A DNA stretch of 64,000 nucleotides. Source: Perca fluviatilis (Eukaryota > Chordata > Actinopteri > Perciformes > Percidae). Position numbers and translations under genes: made by a program. Location of the stretch: positions 6,081,114-6,145,113 of the forward strand of contig NC_053120.1 of the NCBI RefSeq assembly GCF_010015445.1, given 5' to 3'. The notes under the pieces are model-generated. The model was not told the origin of the DNA. It saw only the letters and a list, made by a program, of their open reading frames with translations, and did not search any database. Shown piece by piece: positions 43,209-55,177 of this stretch. Numbering within the stretch: position 1 is the first letter of the stretch; every line of letters begins with the position of its first letter.

Positions 43209-45293
43209 AAGGGCATAAATGTCAGGGTGGGGCGCGAACTCAGGGCGTCCCCCCCCTAGAAATATCATTAAAACAATGCTGCGTCTTGTAAATAATATAA
43301 TGATGTATACTTAAAATATCTGTGTAAGTAGTAAAACAATACAAACCCCCCAAAAAATGCTTTTTAAGTTTAGAAACTTTTTTAGGGCCTCCTCCCTTGC
43401 CTCAAAGTGATTTGGTCCACTGCATGCTGTACGTTAGGATCTGCACTAGACTCATAGTCACATCGGTAGTGACAGGAATGTAGTAAGTAGGCGGTTCAAG
43501 GCTATTTTATTCACATTAAAAATTGCATAAAGTTTTCTTTTCTCAAATAGAAATGATGCTGAGTAATTAATTAATTAGTCATGACAAAAAAGTTTGCTTT
43601 GCTAGAGTAATATAATGTAACATTACCTAGCGTGTTTAATAGCTTGTTGAATAGAAATGCACCCACTACAACTAACGTTACCATGGCAATAAGCTTAACG
43701 TTATGTGTGTGAACAATATTAGGGTTAATATTGAAGATCTACAGTTGTGTTTTGCTCAAAGTGAAGTTAAGTGGTTGATCTGTTAAATATGTATCCTCTG
43801 TCCCAGACGAAACCTAATATCTATGTGGAGGACGCAAGATCATTTTATAATTATAATATGATCCACGTGGTGAACCTATGAAACAAACTCATATTTAGAC
43901 AATCTTAAAGATTTGTGTTGTTGTTGCCCAGATAAAACGACAGAGAAAAGAAAAACAGACATAAGATCCTCATATCAAGACAATTTGGTAACATCTTTAT
44001 AAGTATGGGTGCTTATGGAAATACTAAGGTCACTATGTCACATGCAAAGGAGACAGAAAGAACTGAGGAACAGGGAGACCAGGGACAGTCAGGTGGAGAG
44101 TCTCAGGTAAGTGTGTTGAGCTTAGTTCATATTTTTGGAGGTGTGTGGCTGTCAGGGTTAGCAGATGAGCTTTACTAGTGGCTCACTAATTTACATTATG
44201 ATCAGCTAATTTAACAAGTGTACAAATCATTGTACTTCTTTTATATGGGGACACCTTTTCAAAATAAGTCATGTTTTAAGGTATTTTTGTGGCTTGATTG
44301 TAAACAACTTAAAAATAAATACATGGTTTTAAAGCGCCCATATTATGCTCATTTTCAGGTTCATAACTGTATTTTAAGGTTGTACCAGAATAGGTTTACA
44401 TGGTTTAATTTTCAAAAAACACCATATTTGTGTTGTACTGCACAGCTCTCTCTCACTGCTGCAGATCCTCTTTTCACCTGGTTTCTGTTTTAGCTACAGA
44501 GTGAGACCTCTTTTCATCTTCTTCTTCTGTACTATCTTTGATTGCACTCGCACATGCTCAGTAGCTCAGATGTAGATCATGTCAGCTAGCTAACTCTAGA
44601 GACAGTAAAAGAAAGCCTGTTTCTCCAACTTTGGTCAGTTACAAGGCAGGATTAGCTGGGAGACTTCTAAATGAGGGCGCACATGTAAGTAGTTTTTTTG
44701 TAGATTATGGTGAACTTGTGTGTGTTGTAGCAGTGCTTTGCTATTGAGAACGACGTAGCATGTTAGCATTAGCGTTAGCGTTAGCATGCTAACGCTAACG
44801 GTTAGCATGCTAACGAGCTAACGGTTGTGGTTAGCCAGCTCATTTCGGACTGTGATGTCACAGTCCGAGCCGATTTTGAACAGCTCACTAGGAGACTGAA
44901 GGCAGGACACATTCAGAAACCTGTATCTCACTCAAAACAGCATGGATGGATTTTTTTCAAAGTTTGTATGTGATTGGAAGCACCAGAGACACAAAAGAAC
45001 ACCCCAAATCCCAGAAAAAGTGATTTTTTCATAATATGGGCACTTTAAAGAAGAATATTTTGGTCAATTTAGTCAGCTTTTTCATTGAATCAAGAGAAAC
45101 ACTGAAAAGAAGGATAATGGTACAGTCCCCATGCTACACTAATGATAGTATTAAGGTTTCTCTGTGTGCACATGTCCTCTACGAGTATAATTGTGGCTGT
45201 ATTATTTGTGTCCCCTTCAAAAATTGCTCTTCAGAAATGTTATGTTTATTGTCCCCCCTGCCCACTACTGTTAAATCAGATTTACGCCCATGA
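43209..45293 (+). mobile_element. hAT-like transposon, 2.1 kb, with nested MITE
   Basis: It is flanked by the 8-bp duplication GGACAAAC (43201-43208) / GGACAAGC (45294-45301). The related segments at 40810 and 59945 show the empty site. The ends AAGGGCATAAAT and ATTTACGCCCATGA are a short imperfect inverted repeat. A plus-strand segment at 44008-44106 reads MGAYGNTKVTMSHAKETERT and more acidic residues, ending at a donor CTCAG|GTAAGT, so it may be a first transposase exon. The rest is missing. Confidence 0.68.
44333..45044. mobile_element. TTAA-flanked MITE, 712 bp, nested
   Basis: TTAA|AGCGCCCATATTATG on the left and CATAATATGGGCACT|TTAA on the right. It contains GTTAGCATGCTAACG palindromes near 44760-44830. 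A fragment of the same family's end lies at the mucin junction in Y2 and Y3. Confidence 0.82.
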
Positions 45294-45359
45294 GGACAAG
45301 CTCAGCTTTCCGTATAGTGATGCCCAAAGTCACTGGATGACACAATCTTCTGAACATAT

Positions 45360-46134
45360 AGTTACAAAAACATCTTCTGATACACAACCTTGGACACATC
45401 ATCAGTGTTGTTTCCAGGAGTCACTGGGTGTTTCGGGTCTTGCAACAGACACCCTCGTCCTGGCGACCCGACCAAGGCTGATCAGACCCTGGCCTGTGTC
45501 CAAGTGGCATACACCTGGTCCTCCATCCGTTCCTCCGACAATCCTCCACCAGTTCTTGATATTTCTCCTTCTTTCTCTCTTGCGCCTCCTCCATCCTTTC
45601 CTCCCAGGGCACTGTCAGCTCTAACAGGATTAGTTGTTTTGTGGCCTAAGAGACCAAGATGATGTCAGGTCTCAATTTGGACTGGGTGATGTGTGTTAGG
45701 ATTTTCAGCTGCCTTTCCAGGTCGACTGTCATCGCCCAGTCTCGGGCCGTGGAGAGCAAACCTACAGAGCAGTTTTTCGATGTCTTCTCTGGCTTTTCTC
45801 CTTCCCTGATGAAGTGAATGGCATTGGCTGTAGCTTGGGTGTATCCCCTTGCTGACTGCCTCAGCGATGGATTTGAGGACCTGGTTGTGCCTCCATCGAT
45901 ACCGGCCCTCACCCAGCGCCTTGGAGCAGTTACTCAGGATGTCTAATGTTCCTATTTTGGAACAAAGGGGCCATGCAGGTGTTTCTATTTTGCCCCATGT
46001 GCACAGGTTGGATGGACTTGGAAGGACATCATAGACCCCCTGAATCAAAAATGTGATCCTCTGGGGGTTCCACTTCCAGATGTCCTTCCAGGTGACACTT
46101 CGCTCCATCGCCTGCTCCCACTTCATCCAGGCCC
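45360..46134 (-). mobile_element. Non-LTR retrotransposon ORF fragment
   Basis: Two minus-strand frames, 46126-45665 and then 45612-45421 in another register, give VYDVLPSPSNLCTWGKIETP, a degraded zinc-knuckle (WPLCSKIGTLDILSNC, where the usual first Cys is Trp), KALGEGRYRWRHNQVL and VPWEERMEEAQERKKEKYQE. This resembles the C-terminal part of fish non-LTR polyproteins. The duplicated segments at 40850 and 60020 lack it, so it is an insertion. It is frameshifted and dead. Confidence 0.6.
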
Positions 46135-46136
46135 TA

Positions 46137-47130
46137 CTGAGAAATCCACAGAGAGTTGTGTGGAGCTGATAGTCTTAATTAGCTTTGTAGCAGCTCATTT
46201 GGCAATGGCTTGAATGTGACGGACGTTCATTAATATCAAAAAGTTACAAACTAAAACTTTAACGTATGATGTGTTGTACCAATTGTTTTGGTGCTTGAAA
46301 TGAGTTTACCAGAGTCTTAGGTTATATATGAGTAAAATAGTAAATAAATGTCTGAAATTAAATTTTGTAATATCCCTTTTTAAATAGACGTTTTGTCAAA
46401 CACTGTTAGGACGCGCCGGTGCATCTTTCGTCCTCAAGAGTTATAACAGTTTGGCCTCTGTGGTTACACAGAAAAACTGTAACATGCTCTCATGGCATCT
46501 CCTCTCATGTGTGACTGTCAGTCATTGGTCTAAAGGCAAGTTAAATTTGGAACTATTCATTAAACTAGCACCGCACTGTAGCTGCACCTTAATTTGTATT
46601 CAACAGTTTAATGTGGTTTGTTCTATTTGATTTAATTCCAATCATCTTTTTAATTTGTCAAATCATATTTGTGTTTTTTTTGTCTTTTCATATTAGGGTG
46701 TATTTCTTTTATGTGTTGTCTCACTGACTTTATGTCTTATTTAAAGCACTTTGAATCACCTTGGTATAAATACATTAGCCTTGTCTTGCCTTGTACTACC
46801 TGTACAGTGTACAAAGTCATTGAAATGACTGTAGTTTCACCTTGACCAGCTATAACTTTAAAATGCCTTTCACGTCTTAATTCATCCGTATTCCTAATAA
46901 TACAATAATATACTACTGTATATTTCAAATTATCACCATAATCCAATAATATAAAATATGTACTTGTATTCTAAAGTCATAGGAGCTTTGAGTGGTAATA
47001 AGTCATGCAAGAAACACAAGCTTACAACGACCCATATTTACTTTCATCAATAATCATCCCAGGAGCAAACAAGGAAGTACAGTAAGTATAAGAGTACAAA
47101 ACTTTGCATTAGGATGGAAGTTAGGTCTAG
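46137..47130. repeat. Patchwork of duplicated segments
   Basis: 46137-46545 matches 40857-41165; 46551-47120 matches 27235-27890. No gene is seen. The join near 46545 marks a recombination or deletion point. Confidence 0.7.
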
Positions 47131-48780
47131 TGGATGGCTCAAACTAAACAGGACTCACCCAGGAGACTGGAGTTTGTGACCTGTTTGAAACCAAAAGTCA
47201 AAGATTTTTTTTTTTTTAATTTACAGAAAACAATTGAATTAAATTTTATTGTCATTGACACAATGTGCAAACAACATATGTAACGACATGTAAGTTAGTG
47301 GCTTCCAACAAAAAACAAAACAATATTATTAACATCAACATTATTTACAGATTCAGAATTACTGATAAACTCTGCGAGTGAAGTTACAGCAGCATTATAA
47401 ATTAGGGTGGGAAATAATTATATGAAAAATTTTCAAAATAAATAGATGAGCCTTATTTCATCTTCTCCTGACAATCTGAACCGGTACATCGTCCTGCTTT
47501 TTAGGTAGTTTTAGGAATTCATTTTAGGAAATGATGATGAATTGACAAATCCATAATTGTTCACACAGAAGTTATTACATTATGTTCATCACTGAGAACA
47601 AACATCCATCATTCCTCCCCTGTACCTGCTTATGTCTGTTTATAGGAGTTTACCCAGCATGCACTGCACGAAAGGCTGAAAAAGATTCAACACACAGTAC
47701 ACTAACACGGTCGACACACAAACCCATCCACCTGACCTGCACAGGTTTGGACTGTGGGAGGAAACTTTGCTTTTTGGCATTTTCCCTTTCCTTTATTGTG
47801 TTATATATCTTTTTTGTGCACGTTATAGGTTTACAAAGTGAAAAAGCCCAAAGTCCACCCCAAAGGGACTTACCATCTTCAACAGAAAACATTGTTCATA
47901 AACTGCTCCAAACAGCTCTATTGTAGTCCAGCCTTTACTTCAGTGACAAACGTGGGTCACTTGTTATAATGCTCGCCTAGCTGCTAGTGTGGCACACAAA
48001 CACATCCACCTGACCTGCACGTGTTTGGAATGGGGGAGGAAACCTATGAGAACATGAGGGAACATGTCAACTCCAAATGCAGCGAACACACTGAGGCCAG
48101 ATCTGCTTATTTCTCATCTGGATTGAACATGTTACAGCATCCTGAATATGCTTTCTACTGCCAAAAGGTATCAAAAAAAAGAGGAAGACCCATCTTGTCC
48201 CAAGGAACTCGTAGCATATGCAATACCATTAATGATATTGGTTGCACCATGTCCCAGTGCCACTTTCTTCATGTCTGCTTCTTCTGTGGAACTTTGCCAA
48301 ACCTGGGTAAGTACCATTAACATCCCAGCACTGGCAGCTGCACTTAAAAAATCATCTTGATCTAGTGTTGAAGATAAAAAAGTTAAAACCATGCTTATGT
48401 TTTAGTACAATATACTTTTAGTTAAAAAATGTTACTTAAAAATGTAAACTGTTATGAGACTGAGTGACCCCAAAACCCCAAACTCAAGCTTCTAAAGAAT
48501 TAATTAGGTCATGTCTATTATTTAGCATGAAAGTAGATGCTCTAGAGGACTTATTGTTTAAACAACTTTGAGAGCCATCCCCTGCTAGGCCAGACTTGTT
48601 TAGAAAAAAGGAAATGCGTATCTCTGAAAACTTTAATAGAATCAGCACTACCAAGATAAATGACCTTTGTCTGTGAAGTGGAGCAAACCTGAAATCAGAG
48701 GTGTGTCCTTAACCTGAGAGACTTTTCATTCTAGGGAAACACCCACAATCCTAAAGGAATATAATTCGGAAACAGAGGTG
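47130..48780. other. No recognisable gene
   Basis: AT-rich sequence with several short frames. A phrase encoding SQCHFLHVCFFCG at about 48256-48294 (plus strand) has a paralogue at 54270-54310 (SQCRFLHVCSF), each ending at a GGTAAGTAC/AGTAAGTAC donor-like site. This could be a transposon exon or a decayed zinc-binding exon; I cannot name it. Confidence 0.35.
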
Positions 48781-48788
48781 AATTCAGG

Positions 48789-49020
48789 GCTGCAACTGTG
48801 CCCCCTCAAGGGGAAGCATGTCTGCAGTCCGCTGTTTACAGTGTATTGTTTTGTCATGTCGCATGGCTGCAACTGTGACCCCGCAAGGGTAAGCATGTTC
48901 GCAGACCACTGTTTTACAGTGTATTTGTTTGTCATGTCACATGACTGTTTTTATGTGACTCCACAAGGAGAAGCATGAATTCAGTCCGCTGTCAGCTGCA
49001 GTGTAACATTTGTTTTTTTC
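48789..49020. repeat. 77-bp tandem repeat, three copies
   Basis: GCTGCAACTGTG at 48789 and 48866, and a diverged GACTGTTTTTATGTG at 48943, mark a 77-bp period. Each unit has a CAAGGGGAAGCATG-type word and a CTGTTTACAGTGTA word. Confidence 0.75.
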
Positions 49021-49962
49021 ATGTTTTCATCGTGTTGTTCATTAAACCTTTTGATTAATCTTTCAATTCGACCCCAGCCTCTCCTTCCTCCTCAGAAATC
49101 AAACGAACACGTCTTTTATGATTTCTTAAAGGGAAACTTCACCGATTAGCATTAAGCTTTGTATCAGTAGAAACCCGGTAGTATTTTTGAATGACCGTGC
49201 TTCCCTCCCTCATGTCCCCCTGAGAGGGGAGATCTCTGTATTGTGGGTCTGGAAAAAAGCCTCAGATGACGCAAAATGACGATTTTTGCATCATCTGAGG
49301 CTTTTTTGCCCAGAGGCAAAAGACTACAGCCAGTACTAGGAGCCACTTCCGCATAGCCCATAGGGGGTTGGACTGTCGGCTTTTTCCGGAGATTGCCGAG
49401 GAAAAAACGAGTGTCAGCCATCTTGAATCCTCGCTTAGCTTCTCAGCAGGAGCAGAAACTGTTCATCCCGACGGAAATTTTAGAACAAAAATTATGTGCA
49501 TTCAAACTACCGCACACGTGTACCACCGGGATACATTGGTACAGATCAGAGAATATGCAGGACACTTTATTACAGACGCAGTACTCGACACACTACGCGA
49601 GCTTCGCCTGCATGGAGACCAGCGGTGGTGCTCGATGCCTCTGGCCGGTAAACGGACCTCATCAGCGGGGAGTGTTGAACGAGTGTGCCGGTGGAAAGCT
49701 AATGCTAGCCGGCCACCTGTTCCACCAATCCTGCTTGCAAGTGTCCGCTCATTAAACAAACTGGACTTCATCCAACTTCAACGAAACTCCCTAAGCGAGT
49801 GCAGAGACTATTGTGTTTTTGTTGTTGTGGAAATATTGCTGTGGACAATCCAGCCTGCTGCTCGGTCACCAGGTACTGGAGGTGGGCTGTGTTACCCCAG
49901 ACTGCCTGTTGCAGAAATGGGGTGATTTGTATCCAACTAACTGCTAACTGCTGGTGGAGTTT

Positions 49963-50385
49963 CCATCCATCCATCCATCTTCGTCCGCTTATCCGGTGTC
50001 GGGTCGCGGGGGGAGCAGCTCCAGCAGGGGACCCCAAACTTCCCTTTCCCGAGCAACATTAACCAGCTCCGACTGGGGGATCCCGAGGCGTTCCCAGGCC
50101 AGGTTGGAGATATAATCCCTCCACCTAGTCCTGGGTCTTCCCCGAGGCCTCCTCCCAGCTGGACGTGCCCGGAACACCTCCCTAGGGAGGCGCCCAGGGG
50201 GCATCCTCACCAGATGCCCGAACCACCTCAACTGGCTCCTTTCGACGCAAAGGAGCAGCGGCTCTACTCCGAGCTCCTCACGGATGACTGAGCTTCTCAC
50301 CCTATCTCTAAGGGAGACGCCAGCCACCCTCCTGAGGAAACCCATTTCGGCCGCTTGCACCCTGGATCTCGTTCTTTCGGTCATG
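49963..50385 (-). mobile_element. Rex3-like LINE 3' end with intact target duplication
   Basis: It is flanked by the 16-bp direct repeat ACTGCTGGTGGAGTTT (49947-49962 and 50386-50401). On the minus strand it encodes AAEMGFLRRVAGVSLRDRVR and RSQLRWFGHLVRMPPGRLP, the end of an RTE-type polyprotein, and finishes in GATG repeats (seen as CATCCATC on the plus strand), as known for Rex3. It is strongly 5' truncated. Confidence 0.88.
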
Positions 50386-50519
50386 ACTGCTGGTGGAGTT
50401 TGTGAATGTAAAATGCCGACAATTGTAGCTACATCCCACGCAAATGTACGGCTGTGTTTATACTCGATGTTTATACCACAGCCCACCAAGAGCTAAAGCT
50501 AGTAGCTATGTGTTAGCCT

Positions 50520-51600
50520 TCTTTTATTTCATGGCTTGGTTGAATTCTAATGTAGAATGCGGTCTGTTAATTCTTGTTATACCATGGTCTGGGTGAATAC
50601 TCGATTCTGATTGGCTGCAGGGTGTCCATTAAAAAGTGATGTAGGACACCTAGTAAAGGAGTTCGGTGAAACTGACTGTTTACTGTTCTAAATGAATGCG
50701 CTACATTAAATCAAAAAGGAAATGTGGATTTATTATTTCCAACTGGTCCTCTGAACACCACAGGATGGCGCTAAAACACACAGGCTGCAAAAAGTAAGTT
50801 ATACTGGCCCTCAGGACTGACTCAGTTTCATAGAGAATAACGTTATCTCACATATCTCAGCTCGCTGCTTCAGGCTGCGCCGCTGCAGCCTACAGCAACG
50901 TTACACATCGCGGATCAAATTCTTCGTAAAAGTCGTTATATTGTTTTGGGGACAATGACATGGCTGGATAGCTAGCTTGTCTTGTTGTTCAACATACTGT
51001 CAAATTATTTTTACTGATTGCCAACTGTACACAATGTTATTGACTTTGGATCTTGCTAGCATAGCGTTAGCTTTCTGGCTCGTAGCTAAACTGAAGGGTT
51101 CTATCAGCTGAGCGGACTATATAAATATCTCCGGTTGCTAAGGGAGGCAAGTCGTATCTAAGGTTCTTCCTAATTCCTGGTGGAGAGAACAATGTTTGCA
51201 TTGCATAAGAATCTGATGGATGGGAATGATTGTTCCAGGTATTAGTCAAACCGTCAGGCGTAACCAGGGAAACGGAGTTATTGTTTGGATCAACTTTAGA
51301 TTTCGATTGTAAAACTAATTAAAATATGAACTAATGTTTTAAAAATATGTTATTTGGCAAGTGACCATGGTATAAGCGGGTTAATGCCCTTCGAGGTGTC
51401 CATTGTCAGGTATTAATGGACTTCGGCGCTGCGCGTCGGACGGTTCACGCCTCGCCGTCGTCCATTAATACCTGACAATGGACACCTCGTCGGGCATTAA
51501 CCCTTACATAACAGACCGCTCACTTTGGGTAGTGACACCGCTGCTAAGGATAACACACCGTTGCCATGCATAACAGAGCGTTGCCATGGACACAGTTCTG
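50520..51600. mobile_element. Inserted block with long hairpin
   Basis: This block is absent from the related element at 57222-58910. It contains repeated ACCATGGT words (50580 and 51364) and the hairpin at 51379-51501. The borders are approximate and the class unknown. Confidence 0.45.
51379..51501. repeat. Long inverted repeat (about 40-bp arms)
   Basis: GGTGTCCATTGTCAGGTATT then AATGGA on the left is matched by its complement TCCATTAATACCTGACAATG then GACACC on the right. The outer parts GGGTTAATGCCC and GGGCATTAACCC extend the arms. The loop is about 40 bp and GC-rich with CGCGTCGGACGG. Confidence 0.88.
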
Positions 51601-52501
51601 TTCACTCTGGAGCTATCAATCAATCCGCTGAAAGAAGTCCGGATAATGTATCAGCTGTGGCAAAAAAAAGCTTGTTTTAAATGTGTAACACCACTTGAGC
51701 CACGGTGAAATGTTTTTTCGTGTATATGGTTGAAATGGCAATAAAACACACTTGTTGAGTTGATCGTCTCACTGTCTGTCTGTCTGTAAAGGGTAGGCGT
51801 GGCTTGGGAGTGGCCTCATACAGCAGCAAAGCAAGTGCATTCTGGAATTTTGTGTCTTTCATCCATATGAGCCAAAAACACATTTTCTGGCTTATCTCGG
51901 CCTAGAAGGCACCAATTTCAATTTTCTTTTCACATTTCTACTACATTAGTGACCCAATTTAAAGATATTGTAACGTCCCTCAATAAGCAGCCGGTGAGAC
52001 GTATAGCCAATTTACTGTCAGTTTTATTATTGACCTGAATACAGGCTACTGTGGGCCGTAGCCAACGCCAAAAAAACAAGAACAGTTAAGCAAACTCACG
52101 TTACCAGACCTTCCCCTAGCTCACACACTACTTCCTTTCTCTTCCTCCAGGACACAACAACAGCCACACCCCCCTTAGCTCTCAGCCAACTACAGGTGTA
52201 CGATCTCCCGTGGCTCACTCTCATAGGTAAATGACCTGTAGAAGGTTCACAACATCTAAACTCACATTTACTTCACTGACAGGCGGAAATCTCAGTGTTT
52301 AACTCAACATCTCTAATCTGTATCTGAACAGTGATACTCTTTAACATTTGACATTAACATTTAACATTAATCTGAAGGATTTACACAGTCCGTTACAATA
52401 TATTCAGCTTTCCAGCGGGGAAATTTCCCTTTAACACTAGCTTTCGTACAGTTCCTCATCAAGGGGTTTAAAGAAGGATTCCACTCAGGACTTTAAACAA
52501 C

Positions 52502-54209
52502 CAGGGCTTAATTTGAGCTGGAACATGCCGGAAGATGTTCTGGCACCTCCGACGTTGGATCCGTAACCTTTTTTATTGGATCCGGCACCTCCTGTGTCAC
52601 CAGGAAAAAAAACAACTACTGTTTGTGTAGTGTTTAATGTAGTTATCTGTTTTGTTAATCTTTATTCCCCATTGAAGTTCCACACAAATCTTGTGTTTGC
52701 ATTTTCAATGCGTTTTGAGGTGAATTTTCAGGGTAGACGGAGGGAGGAGAGGCATATAGGCGTCGATTTCGGTGGGGACGGTGGGTACGCGTACCTACCG
52801 ATTTCGTCATGAGTCATTTTGTAGCCTACCCACCACTTTTTTTGAAAACCTCGAGCTCAGTTTAGTTAAAAAAAAAATTCTTGAGCGACAGATGCCAAAA
52901 AATCCACAACAATTTCTATCCCCACAGGGCAGACACACACACAGCCGCTCTGCTGCTGCGCTGGCTGCTGCACGCTTCTCTGTTCACAACACTGCCTGTC
53001 GGGACATGTTGCTTAACGTGAAAAAGCTTAACGTGGTTTAATGTACCTCAACAACGGTCAATGATCACCAAATTTCTCATGGCCATATCTTGTAATGAAC
53101 ACTTAAGCCTGTCAAAAGAACTAAACCGAAATCCAACGATTATATAAGTTATCTCACAAAGCGTTTTCTTCTTCATTGGCGCCTATGGCGAGGAAAAAGC
53201 TTGTAGACTACCTAAACAATGATCAATGATTACCAAATTTCTCTCTCATATTGCTCCTCATAACCACTGAAAACTGTCAAAAAATCTAACCAGAAATGTG
53301 GTGATGATTGATCGTTGTTTAGGTACATTAAACCACGTTAAGCTTTCATGTTATAGGACTTATTAAGCCCATGAGAACCGTGGGGAGTCAACCAACAGCT
53401 GCTCCGCTGCCCTGCTGAAAATGTGAAGCAGAAACGCTAAATGTCAGATAACGTCCATAATAATTGGACTTTGGGTTCGATTTTTTTGACAGTTTTCAGT
53501 GGTTATGAGGAGCAATATTAAAGATAAATTTAGCAATCATTGATCATTGTTTACGTCCATTAAACCACATTTTTATTCATTAGTAAGCTACAGGATAGTG
53601 TCTTTCAAAACATGACCTGCGCGAAAGAGAAAAAAAATGAACGCGTCATTGTACCCAGCACTTCTGTAAATGTAATTCCTGATGAGTCTCTGTCCCCAGC
53701 ACATTTCAAACCAAACTGATGCCCATGCGGAGAGGGACGGAGGGAGGGGAGACACTGCCGCTGCACTTCTACTGACACAAGCGCTAGTGCTGGTTGAGAT
53801 TGCTGTTATAGCCTCATTTAACTCAGGGAAAAATGTCAAAAAGACAACAAAGTTTGCTTAACTTGTTCAAATACGCTGGCCAGTCGGATCCCAAACAAGC
53901 AAAAACCGTTTCTGCCGATCAAGAATGTGGAGACCACGGTTGGTTTTTTAATTCAATAGTAAGATGGATAATTGCCGCTTGTGAAAACGATTTTTTTTTG
54001 TTTTTACATTTCACACCGATGCAGTGCATGTTCTGAAATAAAAATAAACATTGCCCTGATGAACAGCGTTGTTCAGGTATTTTTAGTCAGAGAAGCTAGG
54101 CAGTGTCATTTTTATTTTTTTGTTCCGTTACCTCCAACCCCCGTTTTGAGTCGCCGGATCCACCCCCCCTCTGCGCTCCGGGACCTCCCACTTTACAAAT
54201 TAAGCACTG
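52502..54209 (+). mobile_element. hAT-like transposon remnant
   Basis: The ends CAGGGCTTAATTTG (left) and CAAATTAAGCACTG (right) are inverted copies of a CAGNGCTTAATTTG repeat, and GGATCC words flank both. On the plus strand near 53833 the frame MSKRQQSLLNLFKYAG followed by DPKQAK resembles the N terminus of some hAT-type transposases. No clear 8-bp target duplication is seen. The rest of the transposase is missing. Confidence 0.6.
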
Positions 54210-54419
54210 AGCGAAACCATCCATCCATCTCTTACAACTGCAAACATCTTCAGTCAGCCACAAACGAGCCAGAGTCCCAGTGCCGCTTCCTCCATGTCTG
54301 CTCCTTCGATGGTGTAGGCCATGAATGCCTACCATACCCTCACAACCCAACTTTGCAAAACCTGAGTAAGTACCTTTCAACCCAATTAAAATTCCAGGAC
54401 TGGCAGCTGCACCGTCGAG

Positions 54420-54650
54420 CATGCAACTTTTTGTGGGTGAAACTTTTCTCAACGTTTTCATACTTTATTTCTGACGTTTTTGTGAATAAAACACCCAAAT
54501 TCAATGAAGGTAGTGAACTGATCATTTAATCTACTTGTGAAGAACACGTTACTTTTTTTTTTACTATTTGGTTGAAAGAAACCCAAATTTCTGACATAGA
54601 AATGTTTTGAAAATGGGTCAAGTTTGACAGAGGCCAACAGGAAGGTTAAA
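54420..54650. mobile_element. MITE copy upstream of Y3 3' flank
   Basis: It carries the TTCAATGAAGGTAGTGAACT word and the GGGTCAAGTTTGACAG end, as at 7755-8043 and 36250-36550. Confidence 0.5.
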
Positions 54651-54654
54651 CATT

Positions 54655-55177
54655 ATTTGAACTGAAGCCAAATATGTGCGGGGCCCAGACGTCTCTTTGT
54701 GCTCCACGGATTGGTTCATCGTTCTTTGCCTTTTGGATAAAAACACCACAGATAAGCCACAAACTCAAGTTGTCTCATCAGAAAGCTTTATTAGACAGTA
54801 CAGTAGATGTCACCACTTTACATTAAACTACTGCAACATGTTATTGATTTTATGTGATAAAACAAAGAAGAGATTGCAAAGAAAAATTATCGTAATTATT
54901 TAAATTAATTATTTAAATTAATGTAAATCCAGATTATAGTGGGCAAAAGTAGTGTTCCCATGTGTTACATGTACTGTATGTGTGTCTATTACATTGCTGC
55001 CTACTCATTCCACCTCAACTTCACACAGACTCAATCCCCCTTTTTTTCTACATTTGGATTTTCCCTTCCCCTGTGAAAGCCAACTAAAGATTGCAGTGAG
55101 CAGTAAACTTAAATCCAGGCTTCAACGGGTGCTTCTGTTCGGCTTCATAGGTGGGTAGTCTCAGCTGTTTCTGTATT
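54655..55177. other. Y3 3' flank
   Basis: Paralogous to 8045-8784 and 36555-37274, with an internal deletion near 54930 (about 190 bp relative to the Y1 copy). No gene is seen. Confidence 0.65.

Larger units (their letters stand above)
49130..52430. mobile_element. TTAA-flanked element, 3.3 kb with nested insertions
   Basis: Left TTAA|AGGGAAACTTCACCG, right CGGGGAAATTTCCCT|TTAA. The same family, without the nested parts, is seen at 57222-58910. Here a Rex3-like LINE (49963-50385) and a palindrome-bearing block (about 50520-51600) are inserted. The frames at 49368-49925 belong to the element and have no known domain. Confidence 0.78.

Noticed and set aside
45142..45662. Plus-strand frames over the LINE fragment
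   Set aside because: The recognisable polyprotein motifs are on the opposite strand.
49368..50062. Several frames on both strands as host genes
   Set aside because: They lie inside the TTAA-flanked element; a related element at 57222 carries diverged, broken versions.
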